DNA of 64,000 bases from Plectrocnemia conspersa (taxonomy: Eukaryota; Arthropoda; Insecta; Trichoptera; Polycentropodidae). The notes beneath the pieces were generated by a model. The model was not told the DNA's origin. It made no database searches and worked only from the letters and a program-made list of their open reading frames with translations. The stretch covers positions 930,001-994,000 of the forward strand of contig VTFK01000043.1 in the NCBI GenBank assembly GCA_009617715.1, in the 5' to 3' direction. The translations under genes and the position numbers were made by a program. Shown here piece by piece: positions 11,066-22,821 of this stretch; the first letter of the stretch is position 1; every line of letters starts with the position of its first letter.

Positions 11066-13522
11066 ATGAGGAGTATTGCTGTAATTGTATTGTCTCTTAT
11101 GGTATTTATTAATGCTGAAGGTAAGTCGTATAAATAATATATAAGTATAAACATATATGAAATACTGAATTTTAAAAATGTATTTAATCAACAGATTGGA
11201 AGAATTGTACGCTAGAAACCGGAAGAACAGGAAAATGCGTTTTATATTTTCTTTGTGAATCTGGCAAAATTATAACAGACGGTAGAGGCTTAATCCTTCC
11301 AAGGTAAATCATGTTATATAGTTTATATTACATATGATGAGAATCTTGTATAATACAAATTTATTTATTTCGTACAATACGATTTTTTATTTTTTAGAAC
11401 TTCGTCACATAGCCGTAGAAAGAGAGAAACTGAAACTGTCAATGAAAGGTGAATTTAAAGAATAAGTTAAATATTAGGCAGTTATTTGCTATTACTTTTT
11501 TATTCGAATATAACTTATCTTTATATTTCTCAAAGAAAACTTATTATAATTTTTATATAATACAATTTCAATTTCAAGTGTTCCAAATTTATTTATTGAC
11601 AAGTAGTATACTATTTTTTTTTAGAACCATCACATGAATACTTAAATGCATTTTTACAAAAATATGTTTATGTTGTCGATTTAATATATGTTGATTGAAT
11701 GTATACTTATTAACTGATGATTCACATCAATTAAATTCGAATTATTAAATTACCAACTTCAATCGATAAATACATATATCAGCATACTAGAATTGTTTGT
11801 ATATAAAGTATGTAACTCATAAATACTGATACAATTTGTTTTTTACGTTTTTGTATTTGTTCACAAAAATTTGCGACAAGTTTTTTCTCACGGTTGAATA
11901 GGTGAAACGCATTATTACATCCTTCAACATGAGACGTCAGAATTGATTAGTGCCTAAACAAAAATCACTACAATTACTTATTTATTTCTATATGTATAAA
12001 TGGAATCTTATAATACATATTTTTTATGTAAATTAGTTTTAATAAATATAGTATATTATAAAAAATATTTTACATTAGAACTAACAAGTAACGTAGTTAA
12101 TTGACTAAATACAAAATAGTATATAACATTTATATATTATTTCAGTTCTGAATGTCAACCCTACATTGACGAATGTTGTGAGTTACCAGACGTAGAAACA
12201 GCTACTTTGAGTTCATCTGTTCCTCCCCAAACAAACAAAATGGTTTTGTCGTCGAAAAATTGTGGTGTTAGCAACGGACCTAACAATAAACTGATGGCCA
12301 GCAGTGCTAAAAAAGCCGAATTCAGCGAATTTCCGTGGATGGCTGCGATTATGAAGTGTGTATCCTGTTTTACTTTTATTTATATTTTCAAACAATGACA
12401 TTCACTTGCAATTAAAGATACGTTGAAGCATTTCAATTAAATGTGTACCAATGTGGAGGATCTCTGATTCATCCTAAGGTTGTCTTGACGAATGCTAGGT
12501 GTGTCAAGGAAGTCATGAAAAATCCCAATATAACATATAAAGTTCGGTTGGGTGATCATAACGTGCAAGGTGAAACAGAACCACTAGCTCACCAAGACAG
12601 AGATGTGATTAAAATAGTAATTCACGAAAACTTTAATTCAGGTTTAGAGATAAATATTAAATAATTATTAAAAGCTAGTTTATGTTGTAATACATAAATT
12701 GTTTGTTTTAGATAATGCGTTCAATGACATAGCATTGCTGTTTTTGGATAAACCAGCGAATCTAACTCAAAATGTAGGTGTTGTTTGTTTGCCACCACAA
12801 TCGGAAACAGTAGCTCCAGCCGATTGTTTTGCTTCTGGATGGGGTAAAGATAAATTCGAAAAGGATGGAAAATATCAAACTGAATTAAAAAAGGTAATTT
12901 TAGAATACTTCAATCAATATAATCTTCAAAGCAATATAATATTAAAATTATAGTGAAATTGTTGAAGCGTTAGAATATAATAAAAAAATGATTTTTTTGA
13001 TTTTTCGTAAAAGTATTAATTATTTATCTGTATTAAAAGTATTAATTATTTATCTGTATTTAAAAAAAATAATAATATTTATATTCTATTGAAACACTGA
13101 TTTATCTAATAAATCTAATAAAATATACAATTGTAAACTTTCCTTTTTAGATAGAACTATCAGTCGTAGAATATAATAAATGCCAAGATGAACTAAGAAA
13201 GACTTACCTGGGTTATTTATTTAACCTGAACAAGTCGTTTATGTGCGCTGGTGGAGTTAAAGAAAAAGATTTGTGTATTGGAGACGCAGGATCTCCATTA
13301 GTTTGCCCTACCCCGGTTAGTATAATTATTTATTATCATATACACATATTATATATTTTATTTGATAATAATACATTTTAGAACCAAACAAATAAATATA
13401 TGCAAGTTGGAATTATGTCGTGGGGTATAGAATGTAACAAAAAAATACCAGGCGTTTACACTAATGTTCCATACTTCAGAAACTGGATAGAAAATCACCT
13501 GATTCGCAATTCCATAGAATAA
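11066..13522 (+). CDS. Clip-domain serine protease homologue B (PPAF-II-like, catalytically dead)
   Basis: Eight coding exons: 11066-11120, 11195-11303, 11398-11448, 12146-12355, 12418-12641, 12712-12893, 13151-13315 and 13382-13522 (378 codons, open throughout). Exon 1 is a signal peptide. Exon 2 begins the clip domain (NCTLETG, GKC, LCESG). Exon 3 is a 17-codon basic insert (SRRKRE) found only in B, C and D. Exon 4 closes the clip ([10 protein letters not shown]) and opens the protease-like domain (EFPWMAAIM). Catalytic positions: TNARC (His57 to Arg), FNDIALL (Asp102 kept) and GDAGSP (Ser195 to Ala). Cys42-Cys58 is kept. The role is inferred as a secreted non-catalytic cofactor in melanization. 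A conserved leader exon lies upstream, and AATAAA-like words follow the stop. Confidence 0.92.
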
Positions 13523-14022
13523 TATGTGATGATTAAATAGTTATGTAAAAATAAATAAAACACATATTATTATTTTTATGCAAATACAGTACTTAATATG
13601 ATTTATATAATCAATTAAAATATAAAATAATTTATTAGAAGCAATTATTTTTATTGAAACTAGTTTTTCTTAAATATTTTAGCATTATAAGCAGGGCCAC
13701 CGAGAGAGAGACCAGGCCCTGGGAAAACAATGATTCCGGGCCTTATGACAAAATTTTAACACCGTAATATAATTTTTTTCTAATAATAGGTATGAGTTAA
13801 CCCTTTATATGCTAAAAATGAATTTAAAAATTAGCCACCGTTGCGACATATTTTATGCGAAACATTTTAATTAGATTTAATGCGAAATTTGAGATGGTTT
13901 GCATGTGTGTTAGTAATCTACTGATGTGTATATTCGTGGAACTGTGGACTCGTATCAACTTCAAATTAATAACTTGTTTTACCTCGAAAACCTAGCTAAA
14001 AATATAAAAATACCTGACAGCC
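13523..14022. other. Intergenic B-C with an isolated hAT-like terminus
   Basis: After the polyadenylation region of B, a GC-richer patch at about 13694-13760 begins cagggccaccgagagagaga, the kind of end seen on hAT elements, but I found no partner end. The left arm of the C/D inverted duplication begins at about 13910. Confidence 0.4.
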
Positions 14023-14085
14023 TATATATACAACCAGTTTGATTAAGCTGTTCATTTATACTTCGGATTCCAACAAAGAAACAAG
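14023..14085 (+). promoter_or_regulatory. TATA motif and 5' leader exon of SPH copy C
   Basis: TATATATA at 14023-14030 is followed by a leader ending ccaacaaagaaacaag with donor gtgtgtaat at 14086. The homologous segment precedes D in the other arm. The coding exon begins 315 bp further on after a good acceptor. Confidence 0.55.
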
Positions 14086-14399
14086 GTGTGTAATATCATA
14101 TTTATACAATAATTATTACTTTTGCATTAAAGAATAAAATAAACATATTATTAAATATGTAAATAAATCATTTAAATCTGAGCTTTAGAGTCGAGATTAT
14201 AACTATGCATTTTTATTAGAAAGAATATTAAATATTGAACTTAAACTACGAAATAAAAATGGTTCTCTCACTTTTAAATAATACTACTTTTTTACTGCTG
14301 TATATAACGAAAGATATATACAATATTATTATTGTTGTACATACATATATAATATATAAAAACATTTTTATTATATCATTGTAAATATATCATTTTAGG

Positions 14400-17300
14400 A
14401 TGAAGATTTTAGCTGTTTTATTGTCTTTTATTGTATTTATTAATGCACATGGTAAGTTATTTTCCTTAATAAAAAAAAAACACAGTTAAATATGAAATGC
14501 CAAATTAATATGAATTTGATTGATAGATGAGAAGAAATGCACAACAGAAACGGGAGTACCTGGGTTATGCGTTGATTATTATCAATGTGAATCGGATAAA
14601 ATTATAACGGACGGTAAATTCTTACACGATAAAAGGTAATTATACATATAAGATTATTTATGACCATTTGAACTTAATTTAATAAAAAGTTTAATATGTA
14701 AATATATGTTATTTTATAACACAGTGTTACTTAAATTTTATTTTTATTTTTAAGAACTATTTCGAAAAGAAGTACCAAGGAAACAGATTCAGAAGATTCA
14801 AGGTGAATATATGTTTAATTATAACAATAATAATAATATGTGGCACTGATGATATCATTTTTACGTTATATTATTACATTATTATTAACCAATTTTATTT
14901 TAGGGCAAATTACAATTAAATCGGTATTTTTGCTGAACATCTTAAAATTACGTTTTACTCAATAATAACTTTTGAAGATTTATTTTTTTGCCAGCAGAAG
15001 CTGGTATTTTCACTAAATTTTTTGTTGGTGATAAAATTTGATTCTGAGAAATGGAATTGTAATTTCTGAATATAATATCCTGTTTGATGAAAATTTATTC
15101 TTTATTTCTACATTTATAAATAAAATCTCAATTTATATTTTCTTATATTAATTAAATATATTAGCAATTTACAACTTGTATAATATTTAGCAATTATAAT
15201 ATAATAATATTTCAGTTCCGAATGTTCCTACCTTGAAAAATGTTGTGGCTTACCAGACATAGAAACGGCAACTGTAAGTACATTCGTACCACCTCAAACC
15301 GATAAAAAACCATTGTCATCAATAAAAAATTGCGGTGATAGTAACGGACCAACTAATAAACTTACTGCCAGCAAAGATAACAAAGCCGAATTCGGTGAAT
15401 TGCCGTGGACAGTTGGAGTTTTGAAGTTTGTATTCTGCTCAATTTATTGATATAATTGTTTATAAATACTAACATCCGCTTTACAATCGCAGACTAGAAT
15501 CTAAATTGCATGTTTATAAATGTGGAGGATCTCTGATCCATCCGAAGGTTGTCTTGACGAACGCCGACTGTGTCAAAAAAATCGGTAAAAGTCCCGATAC
15601 AAAATATGTAGCTCGTTTGGGTGAATATGACACGCAAATAAAGGAAGAAGCTTTACCCTACCAAGATATAGATGTGGTTAAAATAGTAATCCACGAAAAC
15701 TTTAATACAGGTTTAAAGATAAATTCAAAATTTACTATTCAGAGCTAGTTATTGTAACATGCATTACTTGTTTGTTTTAGATAATGATTTCAACAACATA
15801 GCATTGCTGTTTTTGGATAAACCGGCAAATCTAACTCAAAATGTAGGCGTAGTTTGTCTGCCACCACAATCGGACACAGTGGCCCCAGCCGATTGCTTTG
15901 TTTCTGGATGGGGTAAAGATAGATTCGGAAAGGAAGGAAGATACCAATCTATAATGCAAAAGGTACATAATCTAGATTATAATAATAACACGTTACTCAA
16001 TTTTGAATAAATCTGAATACAGGTGTTTTATTCTTATATTTCCCCCCAGCTGATTACTTTGCTTCTAAATGGGGTAAAGATAAATTGCAAAATAATGAAA
16101 TTTATGTCGAAAGTATTGTTTCATATTGTTATAAGTTTAACCAACTGATCCAAATATCTTTCAAAAAACTAAAATTTATCATTCTTCATAATTTAGTTCA
16201 CAACTATACTTCTCAAATTGTCTTTTGGGTTTTAACGCCAAGCACCAGACTTATAAGCCGTATATTTAATATTGAAATTATCCCTTTCAGAGTAGTCCCT
16301 ATTAGATATAATACACTTAAATATGCAAAAGATTTTTGAATTTCTCTAATTTCATCTTCAGCTCACCGGGCGATTTCCTCTTTGTCTCCTTTATGGTCGC
16401 AAAACGTTTTCTTTTCAATGTGATATTTATCTACGGGAGCAGTAAGAAGTCGCAGGGAGGCATATCTGGCGAGTAAAGCTGCGACATCACGACGGTGTCG
16501 TTTTTTGCCAAAAAATCGCAAATTTCATAAGTAAAATGCCCACTGTCGTTTTCTTCGGATTGCCTCACGTAAATATAATTAAGCTATGATATAAAAACGG
16601 TACGGGGTTGGGAACCCTAGGGGTGATTGACTTCGTAGCAGTGAGACTCTTGTGAGGCGATGATCGTTCGGGAGTTCCCGGTCGTCTCTTCGCGTCTGTT
16701 GGTGGGGGCGCGTCCGCTGGCTCTTCGAGTGGCTGCTGGTGATTTATGTCTTCGTGACTGACTGCCTGTCTCCTGACTGGGTGACTGTCTGACCGGGCTT
16801 ATATATCCAGGCTTAGTTTAGGGGTTTGAGACCCTTTCAAACGTGGTCATCTGTGTGTGGTCGCTACAAACTCTTCACTAATTAAACTACCTGATGGTAA
16901 AATTTTGTAGTGGACTACTACTCTGTTATAATATAAAAAATAGTAACAAACACAGTGACATTCGATCCAACTTAAGCTGCTTTTTTTTGTCTTGGCTCTT
17001 CAGGCTTTCGTTAACAAGATTATAGCATTGTTTGATGTTACTGTTTTGCCATGTCATTCTTGTTAAGTCTTCTACATCTACAACATTTGCCAAATCAACT
17101 GTTACTTATTATATTTCAACGCAAAATTGAATGCAAATTCTTTGTTCTATTATTTTCAAAATAGAGATATATTTATACAATATATAAATGTACAAAATTC
17201 ACTTTTTAGATAGAGCTACCGGTCGTGGAACATAAAAAGTGTCAAGATGAACTAAGAAAGACAAGATTGGGTTCATTGTTTAATCTCCACAAGTCGTTTA

Positions 17301-17581
17301 TGTGCGCTGGTGGAATTCCATTATTTGATGCGTGTACTGGACATGGCGGTTCTCCGCTGGTTTGCCCAATGCCGGTTAGTATATTATTTTTTTATTATAT
17401 GTAAATGACTTAAAATTAAAATTGTTTTATTTTATTTTAGGGCCAAACAAATAAATACATGCAAGTTGGAATTGTTTCGTGGGGTATAAGATGTTACGAA
17501 GGAATACCAGGCGTTTATACTAACGTTCCTTATTTCAGAAATTGGATCGAAGATCAATTGGTTCGCAATTCGATCGAGTAA
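14400..17581 (+). CDS. Clip-domain serine protease homologue C (PPAF-II-like, full triad lost)
   Basis: Eight exons: 14400-14451, 14527-14635, 14755-14802, 15216-15425, 15493-15710, 15781-15962, 17210-17374 and 17441-17581 (374 codons, no frame break). The parts in order are a signal peptide (MKILAVLLSFIVFINA), a clip domain (KCTTETG, GLC, QCESD, ECSYLEKCC) and the basic mini-exon (SKRSTKETD). The protease-like domain starts at GELPWTVGVL. All three triad positions are changed: TNADC (His57 to Asp), NNIALL (Asp102 to Asn) and GHGGSP (Ser195 to Gly). The fold cysteines are kept. Intron 6 is enlarged to 1.25 kb by an exon fragment, a mariner relic and a GC-rich insertion. Secreted cofactor function is inferred. 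Confidence 0.92.
16018..16100 (+). pseudogene. Fragment of a duplicated SPH exon 6 inside intron 6 of C
   Basis: Shortly after the real exon 6, translation reads ADYFASKWGKDKL. This matches ADCFVSGWGKDRF of exon 6 with the conserved Cys changed to Tyr and the Gly of SGWG to Lys. A shorter version stands in the homologous intron of D (about 20830-20890), so the fragment predates the inverted duplication. It is flanked by a pyrimidine tract ending in cag but has no usable continuation. Confidence 0.7.
16101..16560 (-). mobile_element. Mariner transposase C-terminal relic in intron 6 of C
   Basis: Minus-strand translation gives SQLYSPDMPPCDFLLLP and then KRKRFATIKETKRKSPGELK. This is the conserved mariner C-terminal pattern (YSPD-P-CDF, then G-RF-TI-E). 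Stops interrupt it and the N-terminal half is missing. The same fragment lies in the corresponding intron of D. Confidence 0.75.
16598..16866. mobile_element. GC-rich insertion present in C but absent from D
   Basis: Comparison of the arms shows D reading straight through atataaaaactcttcac. C has about 269 bp between atataaaaac and aaactcttcac, giving a possible 4-bp duplication (aaac). The insert is GC-rich (ggttgggaaccctagg, cgcgtccgctggctcttcga) and has no long frame. Its class is unknown; a short interspersed or solo terminal element is possible. It must be younger than the C/D duplication, unless D lost it precisely. Confidence 0.65.
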
Positions 17582-17739
17582 TTTAATCAGTACTAACAAT
17601 ATAATGCTGTATTTTTAAAATAATAAAACACAAATAAAAACATGTTTATTTACTTATTTTATTGTTAAACATACAAATATAGTATTTATATATACAAATA
17701 TTAACAGACCTTTTGTTTCAGTTAACATTTTTTAATATT

Positions 17740-17900
17740 AATGACCGACCGAAGTCGGAGCTGCTCTTTCGAGCGTGAGCGGTGAGATACTTCTCCTTTC
17801 GCTCTCTCGCCTGTTAAGTGACGAGGGTGGAAGAGATAATGATATGGTGTTTCGCAAACTGAGATAGAACGAGAAACTCGGTTCAATTTCAGTATGCGCG
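17740..17900. repeat. Degenerate palindromic MITE copy in the C-D spacer
   Basis: The words ggtgagatacttctcctttcgctc and ttaagtgacgagggtg match one arm of the element at 23433-23604. The second arm is decayed. It is part of the unpaired spacer between the inverted arms, together with GC-rich sequence at about 18465-18600 that I could not assign. Confidence 0.5.
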
Positions 17901-19009
17901 TAGGCGTCCTATGTTTAACACGCATGTCGATTGCTGCATCGTGGTCACGTGGTCAAGTTATAATACCACATGCTTATCGGGACTTCAATAGACTCTTACG
18001 TGACATCTTTGAATATTTTAGGGCACCAAAAGGGATTAATTATTTTTTTGATAGTATATTCTTCTAACAGATATCGTTATTATATTTTTTTTCATATCAA
18101 ATTAAATAATTAAAAAATAATTAGTGGTACTTGATTTTAATAAAAGAAATCGTTTCGAATATCCTTATGTATTTTCCTAGATCGGCTTATATAAATGTCA
18201 CACCATAACGAATTCTTATTTATAATCGATGACGACAAATTCTAGGATAGTCACAGATGTGGTGTTGGTATTCTGAAGTATCATTTTTATGCCTTATGGC
18301 ATTTTGCAAAAGCCGATAAAGATTTTGCGTAAATTGAATATTTACGACCGAAAATTTTTCACTGATATTGTATTGATGAGTGCCCACACAAACTTTTATA
18401 ATTATCAGTAGCGCAATTTTAATAATATGACAATTTAAAAATTGCGATTATTTGGCACATTTTTCGATCGCGCGCAAATATGCCGGCTGTACGTGACAGA
18501 AGCCGCCGTTCGAACGTTATTCACGGCCGCCGTCCGGACGGCATTTGAAATTTGCGACAGTGTGGTCGTTACTCGAAGTTTTTAGGTCTCGGCCTACTTC
18601 AGTTGTAACTTCGGTTCGGACAACTTCCAGAAAGGGTAGTGCAGGCATAAAAACCGCCGAAAAACGTCTTTAAAGCTGACTGCTGAAGTCTCTGCAAGCG
18701 GTGAGCCATCCATTTCTTCACGGACGATTTATTTTGTCTTTAATTACAAGTGCTACATAATTTTGCACCATCTTCAACTAACATTGTAAGAAAAAGTCAC
18801 TGTGATTAGAAGATTTTAACCGTTTATTTAATGTGATTTACCATAACTATTTGCAGCGCACTGTCATTGTGACAGCTCGCTCTTGAAGATTAAAATTTAA
18901 ATTTAGTCATAATATTATTTTCTTAAAAAAATCTTAAACATGTTAGTGATTAAAATCAATGCTGTATACTTTCTTTATTAGTTATATTTTATTATTTATA
19001 TTTCTTAGA

Positions 19010-19220
19010 CGCTAATTTTCAATTAGGTCCTTTAAGGATAATATTTTTTTGCATGTATAATCGTTTTACTTTTATTTGGTTTAATGTTAAAGAATCCACG
19101 TTTCATCTCTACTAAAAAAAAAAAGAACAGAAGGTCTTTTATAATACATTGATTGCCTTAGCTCTAAAACCTACTTGGTGGCAACGATGCGACGCGTCGT
19201 TGCCTCAGATTCATATATTG
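19010..19220 (-). mobile_element. Mariner relic (DETW region)
   Basis: On the minus strand the translation contains DETWIL, then H and a stop-broken stretch. This is the mariner signature around the first catalytic Asp (GDETW). About 200 bp here align with 28000-28200, including ctctaaaacctacttggtgg versus ctctaaaacctacttaatgc. Both are old copies of one family. Confidence 0.55.
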
Positions 19221-19697
19221 CGTGTAATAATTGAACCGTTTTTTATGCCAAGATGCTAGTAAAAAATTTGCAAAATGATTTATTTGATACCCAATTATCG
19301 TTATAAATTTGTCATTTTCTTTTATAAATATTCCACTTCTCCGGTTTTTGTGTAGTGGTATGTTACCACTGGTAACGTCAACATGCTTTTAAAGTGTCCA
19401 TCGACTTTGATTTTTGAAGCATTAATTCCATTTGATATTTATCGTTTCTGAAAGAAAACATTTTCCGTGGAAATCTGGTTCTCCCAATTTTTTTCGATTG
19501 GCGTGTTATTTGCTGATTATTTAATCATTAAAAACAATAATGAGTTATTACTATAAAAAAGTTTTACCACTCCTGTTAATATTTGTATTTATAATACTAT
19601 ATTTGTGTTTTTAACAATAAAACAAGAACATAAACATGTTTGTATTCGTGTTATATTATTTTTAAAATACAACATTATATTGTAAATACTGATTAAA

Positions 19698-22412
19698 TTA
19701 CTCGATCGAATTGCGAGCCAATTGATCTTCGATCCAATTTCTGTAGTAAGGAACGTTAGTATAAACGCCTGGTATTCCTTCGTAACATTTTACACCCCAC
19801 GAAACAATTCCAACTTGCATGTATTTATTTGTTTGGCCCTAAAATAAAATAAAACAATTTTAGTTTTAAGACATTTACACATAATAAAAAAATAATGTAC
19901 TAACCGGCATTGGGCAAACCAGCGGAGAACCGCCATGTCCAATACACGCATCAAATAATGGAATTCCACCAGCGCACATAAACGACTTGTCGAGATTAAA
20001 AAATTTACTCAATATTGTCTTTCTTAGTTCATCTTGACACTTTTTATGTTCCACGACCGGTAGCTCTATCTAAAAAGTAAATTTTATACATTTATATATT
20101 ATATAAATATATCTTTATCTTGAAAATAATGGAACAAAGAATTTGCATTGAATTTTGCGTTGAAATATAATAAGTTACAGTTCAGTGGTGCAAATGCTGT
20201 AGAACACCTAACAAGAATGTCATGTCAAAACAGTAATATCAAGCAATGCTATAATCGTGTTAAGGAAAGCCTGAGAGCCAAGACAAAAAAGCACCTGAAG
20301 TTCTTTCGAATATCACGGAGTTACTGTTTTTATATTACAACAGTATAGTCCACTACAAAATTTTACTATCAGGTAGTTTAATTAGTGAAGAGTTTTTATA
20401 TCAAAGTTTAATTTTATTTACGCGAGGCAATCCACGATAGCACCACGATAGCGCACAGACTCATTAATTTCTTGGCATAAAACGACACTGTCGAGATATC
20501 GCAGCTTTACTTGCCATATGTGTTTCCCTGCGACTTCTTGCTGATCCCTCAGATAAAGATCACATTGAAAGGACAATGTTTTAAATCGTCAGATAAGCTG
20601 AAGACGAAATTAGTGAAGAAACGTTGAAATAAGTGTATTATAATATATCTGATAGGGACTAAAGGGAAAGGAACAATATCAATATTAAATATACGGCTTA
20701 TAAGTCTGGTGCTTGGCGTTAAAACCCAAAAGACAATTTGAGAAGTATAGTTGTGAACTAAATTATGAAGAAAGCGAATCATTTATAGTATTTTAAAAGA
20801 TATTTGGGCAAGTTAGTTATTCTTATCATAATATTTTGCAATTTATCTTTACTCTGTAATCAGCTGGGGAATATAATAATAAAACACCTGTATGCTAATA
20901 TATTTAAAATTATATAACGTGTTATTATTATAATCTAGATTATGTACCTTTTGCATTACAGTTTCGAATCTTCCATCATTTCCGAATTTATCTTTACCCC
21001 ATCCAGAAATGAAGCAATCAGCTGGGGCTACTGTGTCCGATTGTGGTGGCAGACAAACTACGCCTACATTTTGAGTTAGATTTGCCGGTTCTTCCAAAAA
21101 CAGCAATGCTATGTTGTTGAACTCATTATCTAAAACAAATAAGAACTGTTACAATAACTAACTTTGAATAGTAAAATTAAAATTTATCTTTGAACCTGTA
21201 TTAAAGTTTTCGTGGATTACTATTTTAACCACATTTCTATCTTGGTGGGGTAAAGATTTATCCCTTTTTTGCGTGTCATATTCACCCAATCGAGCTACAT
21301 ATTTTTTATTGACTTCTTTGACACACTCGGCGTTCGTCAATACAACCTTTGGATGGATCAGAGATCCTCCACATTGGTAAATATTAAATTGAGATTCCTT
21401 TCTGCAATTGTAAAGCGGATGTTAGTATTTATAAACAATTAAATCAATAAATTGAGCAGAATACAAACTTCAAAACTCCAACTGTCCACGGCAATTCACC
21501 GATTTCGGCTCTATTATCTTTGCTGGCAGTAAGTTTATTATTTGGTCCGTTACTAACACCGCAATTTTTTATCGACAATGGTTTTTTATCGGTTTGAGGT
21601 GGTACGAATGTATTTACAGTTGCTGTTTTTATGTCTGGTAAGGCACAACATTCTTCAGTGTTGGAACATTCGGAGCTGAAATATTATTATATTATAATTG
21701 CTAAATATTATACAAGTTGTAAATTACTAATATAGTTTATTTACATGAGAATATGTAAAATGAGATTTTATTTATAAATATAAAATAAATTTTAGTGCAA
21801 TCAGCAAACAGGATCTGATATTCAGAAATTAGGATCCCACTTCTCAGAAACGAAAAAAAAATTGTGAAAATACCAGTTTCTACTGCCAAAAATATGAAAC
21901 GTTTAAATAATATTATTGAGTAAAAACCAATACCAGTATTCAATATTCACGTAAAACTTGAAACATCAGTTATACTCGTACTACATATTATTGTTATAAT
22001 GAAACACATATAATATTTACCTTAAATTGTCTGACCGTGTTTTCTTGTTAGTGCTTTTTGAAATAGTTCTTAAAAATAAAAATAAAATATAAGTAATGAA
22101 AAATATACATATGATGTATTATTTTAAACAGGCTTTTTATTAAAATTAAGTTAAAATGGTCACATAAATTTTATTTATAATTACCTTTTATCGAATAGTG
22201 ATTTACCGTCTGTTACAATTCTATTCGATTCACAAAGATAATGTTTAACGCATAACCCAGGTACTCCCGTTTTCATTGTGCATTTCTTCGTATCTGCATC
22301 AGATTAATATTAATTCAACGTTTCATGTTGGATTGTATTTAATTAAGGAAAATAACTTACCATCTGCATTAATGAATACAATAATAGACAACAAAAGAGC
22401 TAAAATCTTCAT
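19698..22412 (-). CDS. Clip-domain serine protease homologue D (PPAF-II-like, full triad lost)
   Basis: Minus-strand exons in transcript order: 22412-22361, 22293-22185, 22068-22021, 21675-21469, 21401-21196, 21129-20948, 20069-19905 and 19838-19698 (369 codons, open). The architecture is as in C: signal peptide, clip domain (KCTMKTG, GLC, LCESN, ECSNTEECC), basic mini-exon (SKSTNKKTRSD) and a protease-like domain. Triad positions are TNAEC (His57 to Glu), NNIALL (Asn) and GHGGSP (Gly). D is the inverted partner of C. It differs from C at many residues in the exposed loop after position 57 (a shorter KEVNKKY segment) and in the clip domain. Purifying constraint on structure with change at the former active site is the inference. 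Confidence 0.92.
20460..20790 (+). mobile_element. Mariner relic in intron 6 of D (partner of the one in C)
   Basis: Plus-strand sequence tcgcagctttacttgccat, ccctgcgacttcttgctgatccc, then aagatcacattgaaaggac matches, in reverse orientation, the relic in the intron of C. It continues through the same non-coding tail (tggtgcttggcgttaaaacc). Sharing shows insertion before the inverted duplication. Confidence 0.75.
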
Positions 22413-22759
22413 CCTAAAATAATATGATATAATTCCAATAAGTAAAATCCTAGATAATAAAAAAAATATACATACAAGAGACATATTGTATGTAACTTTT
22501 GTCACATAAAGCAGTTAAAAAGTAGTACATAAATTGAATATTTAATTTTTTTAGTAAAAATCTAGCATTAAATAATAATAAATAATATTTTTTCCAGTTT
22601 TTCATTGCAAAATTTTATGTATATATATTAATCAAAAAATTATAAAGAAGTTATATTATTATATATTTGTGGCAAAAAAAGACACATTTTTAATACATGT
22701 TAAGAATTATTATATAGTATTTTATGGTACGTTGAATAAATATATATGATATTACACAC

Positions 22760-22821
22760 TTGCTTCTTTATTGGTATCCGAAGTATAAATGAACTGCTAA
22801 ATGAAACTGGTTGTATTTATA
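22760..22821 (-). promoter_or_regulatory. TATA motif and 5' leader exon of SPH copy D
   Basis: On the minus strand TATAAATA (22821-22814) precedes a leader ending ccaataaagaagcaa with donor gtgtgtaat. It is homologous to the segment upstream of C, so the regulatory region was duplicated with the gene. Confidence 0.55.
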
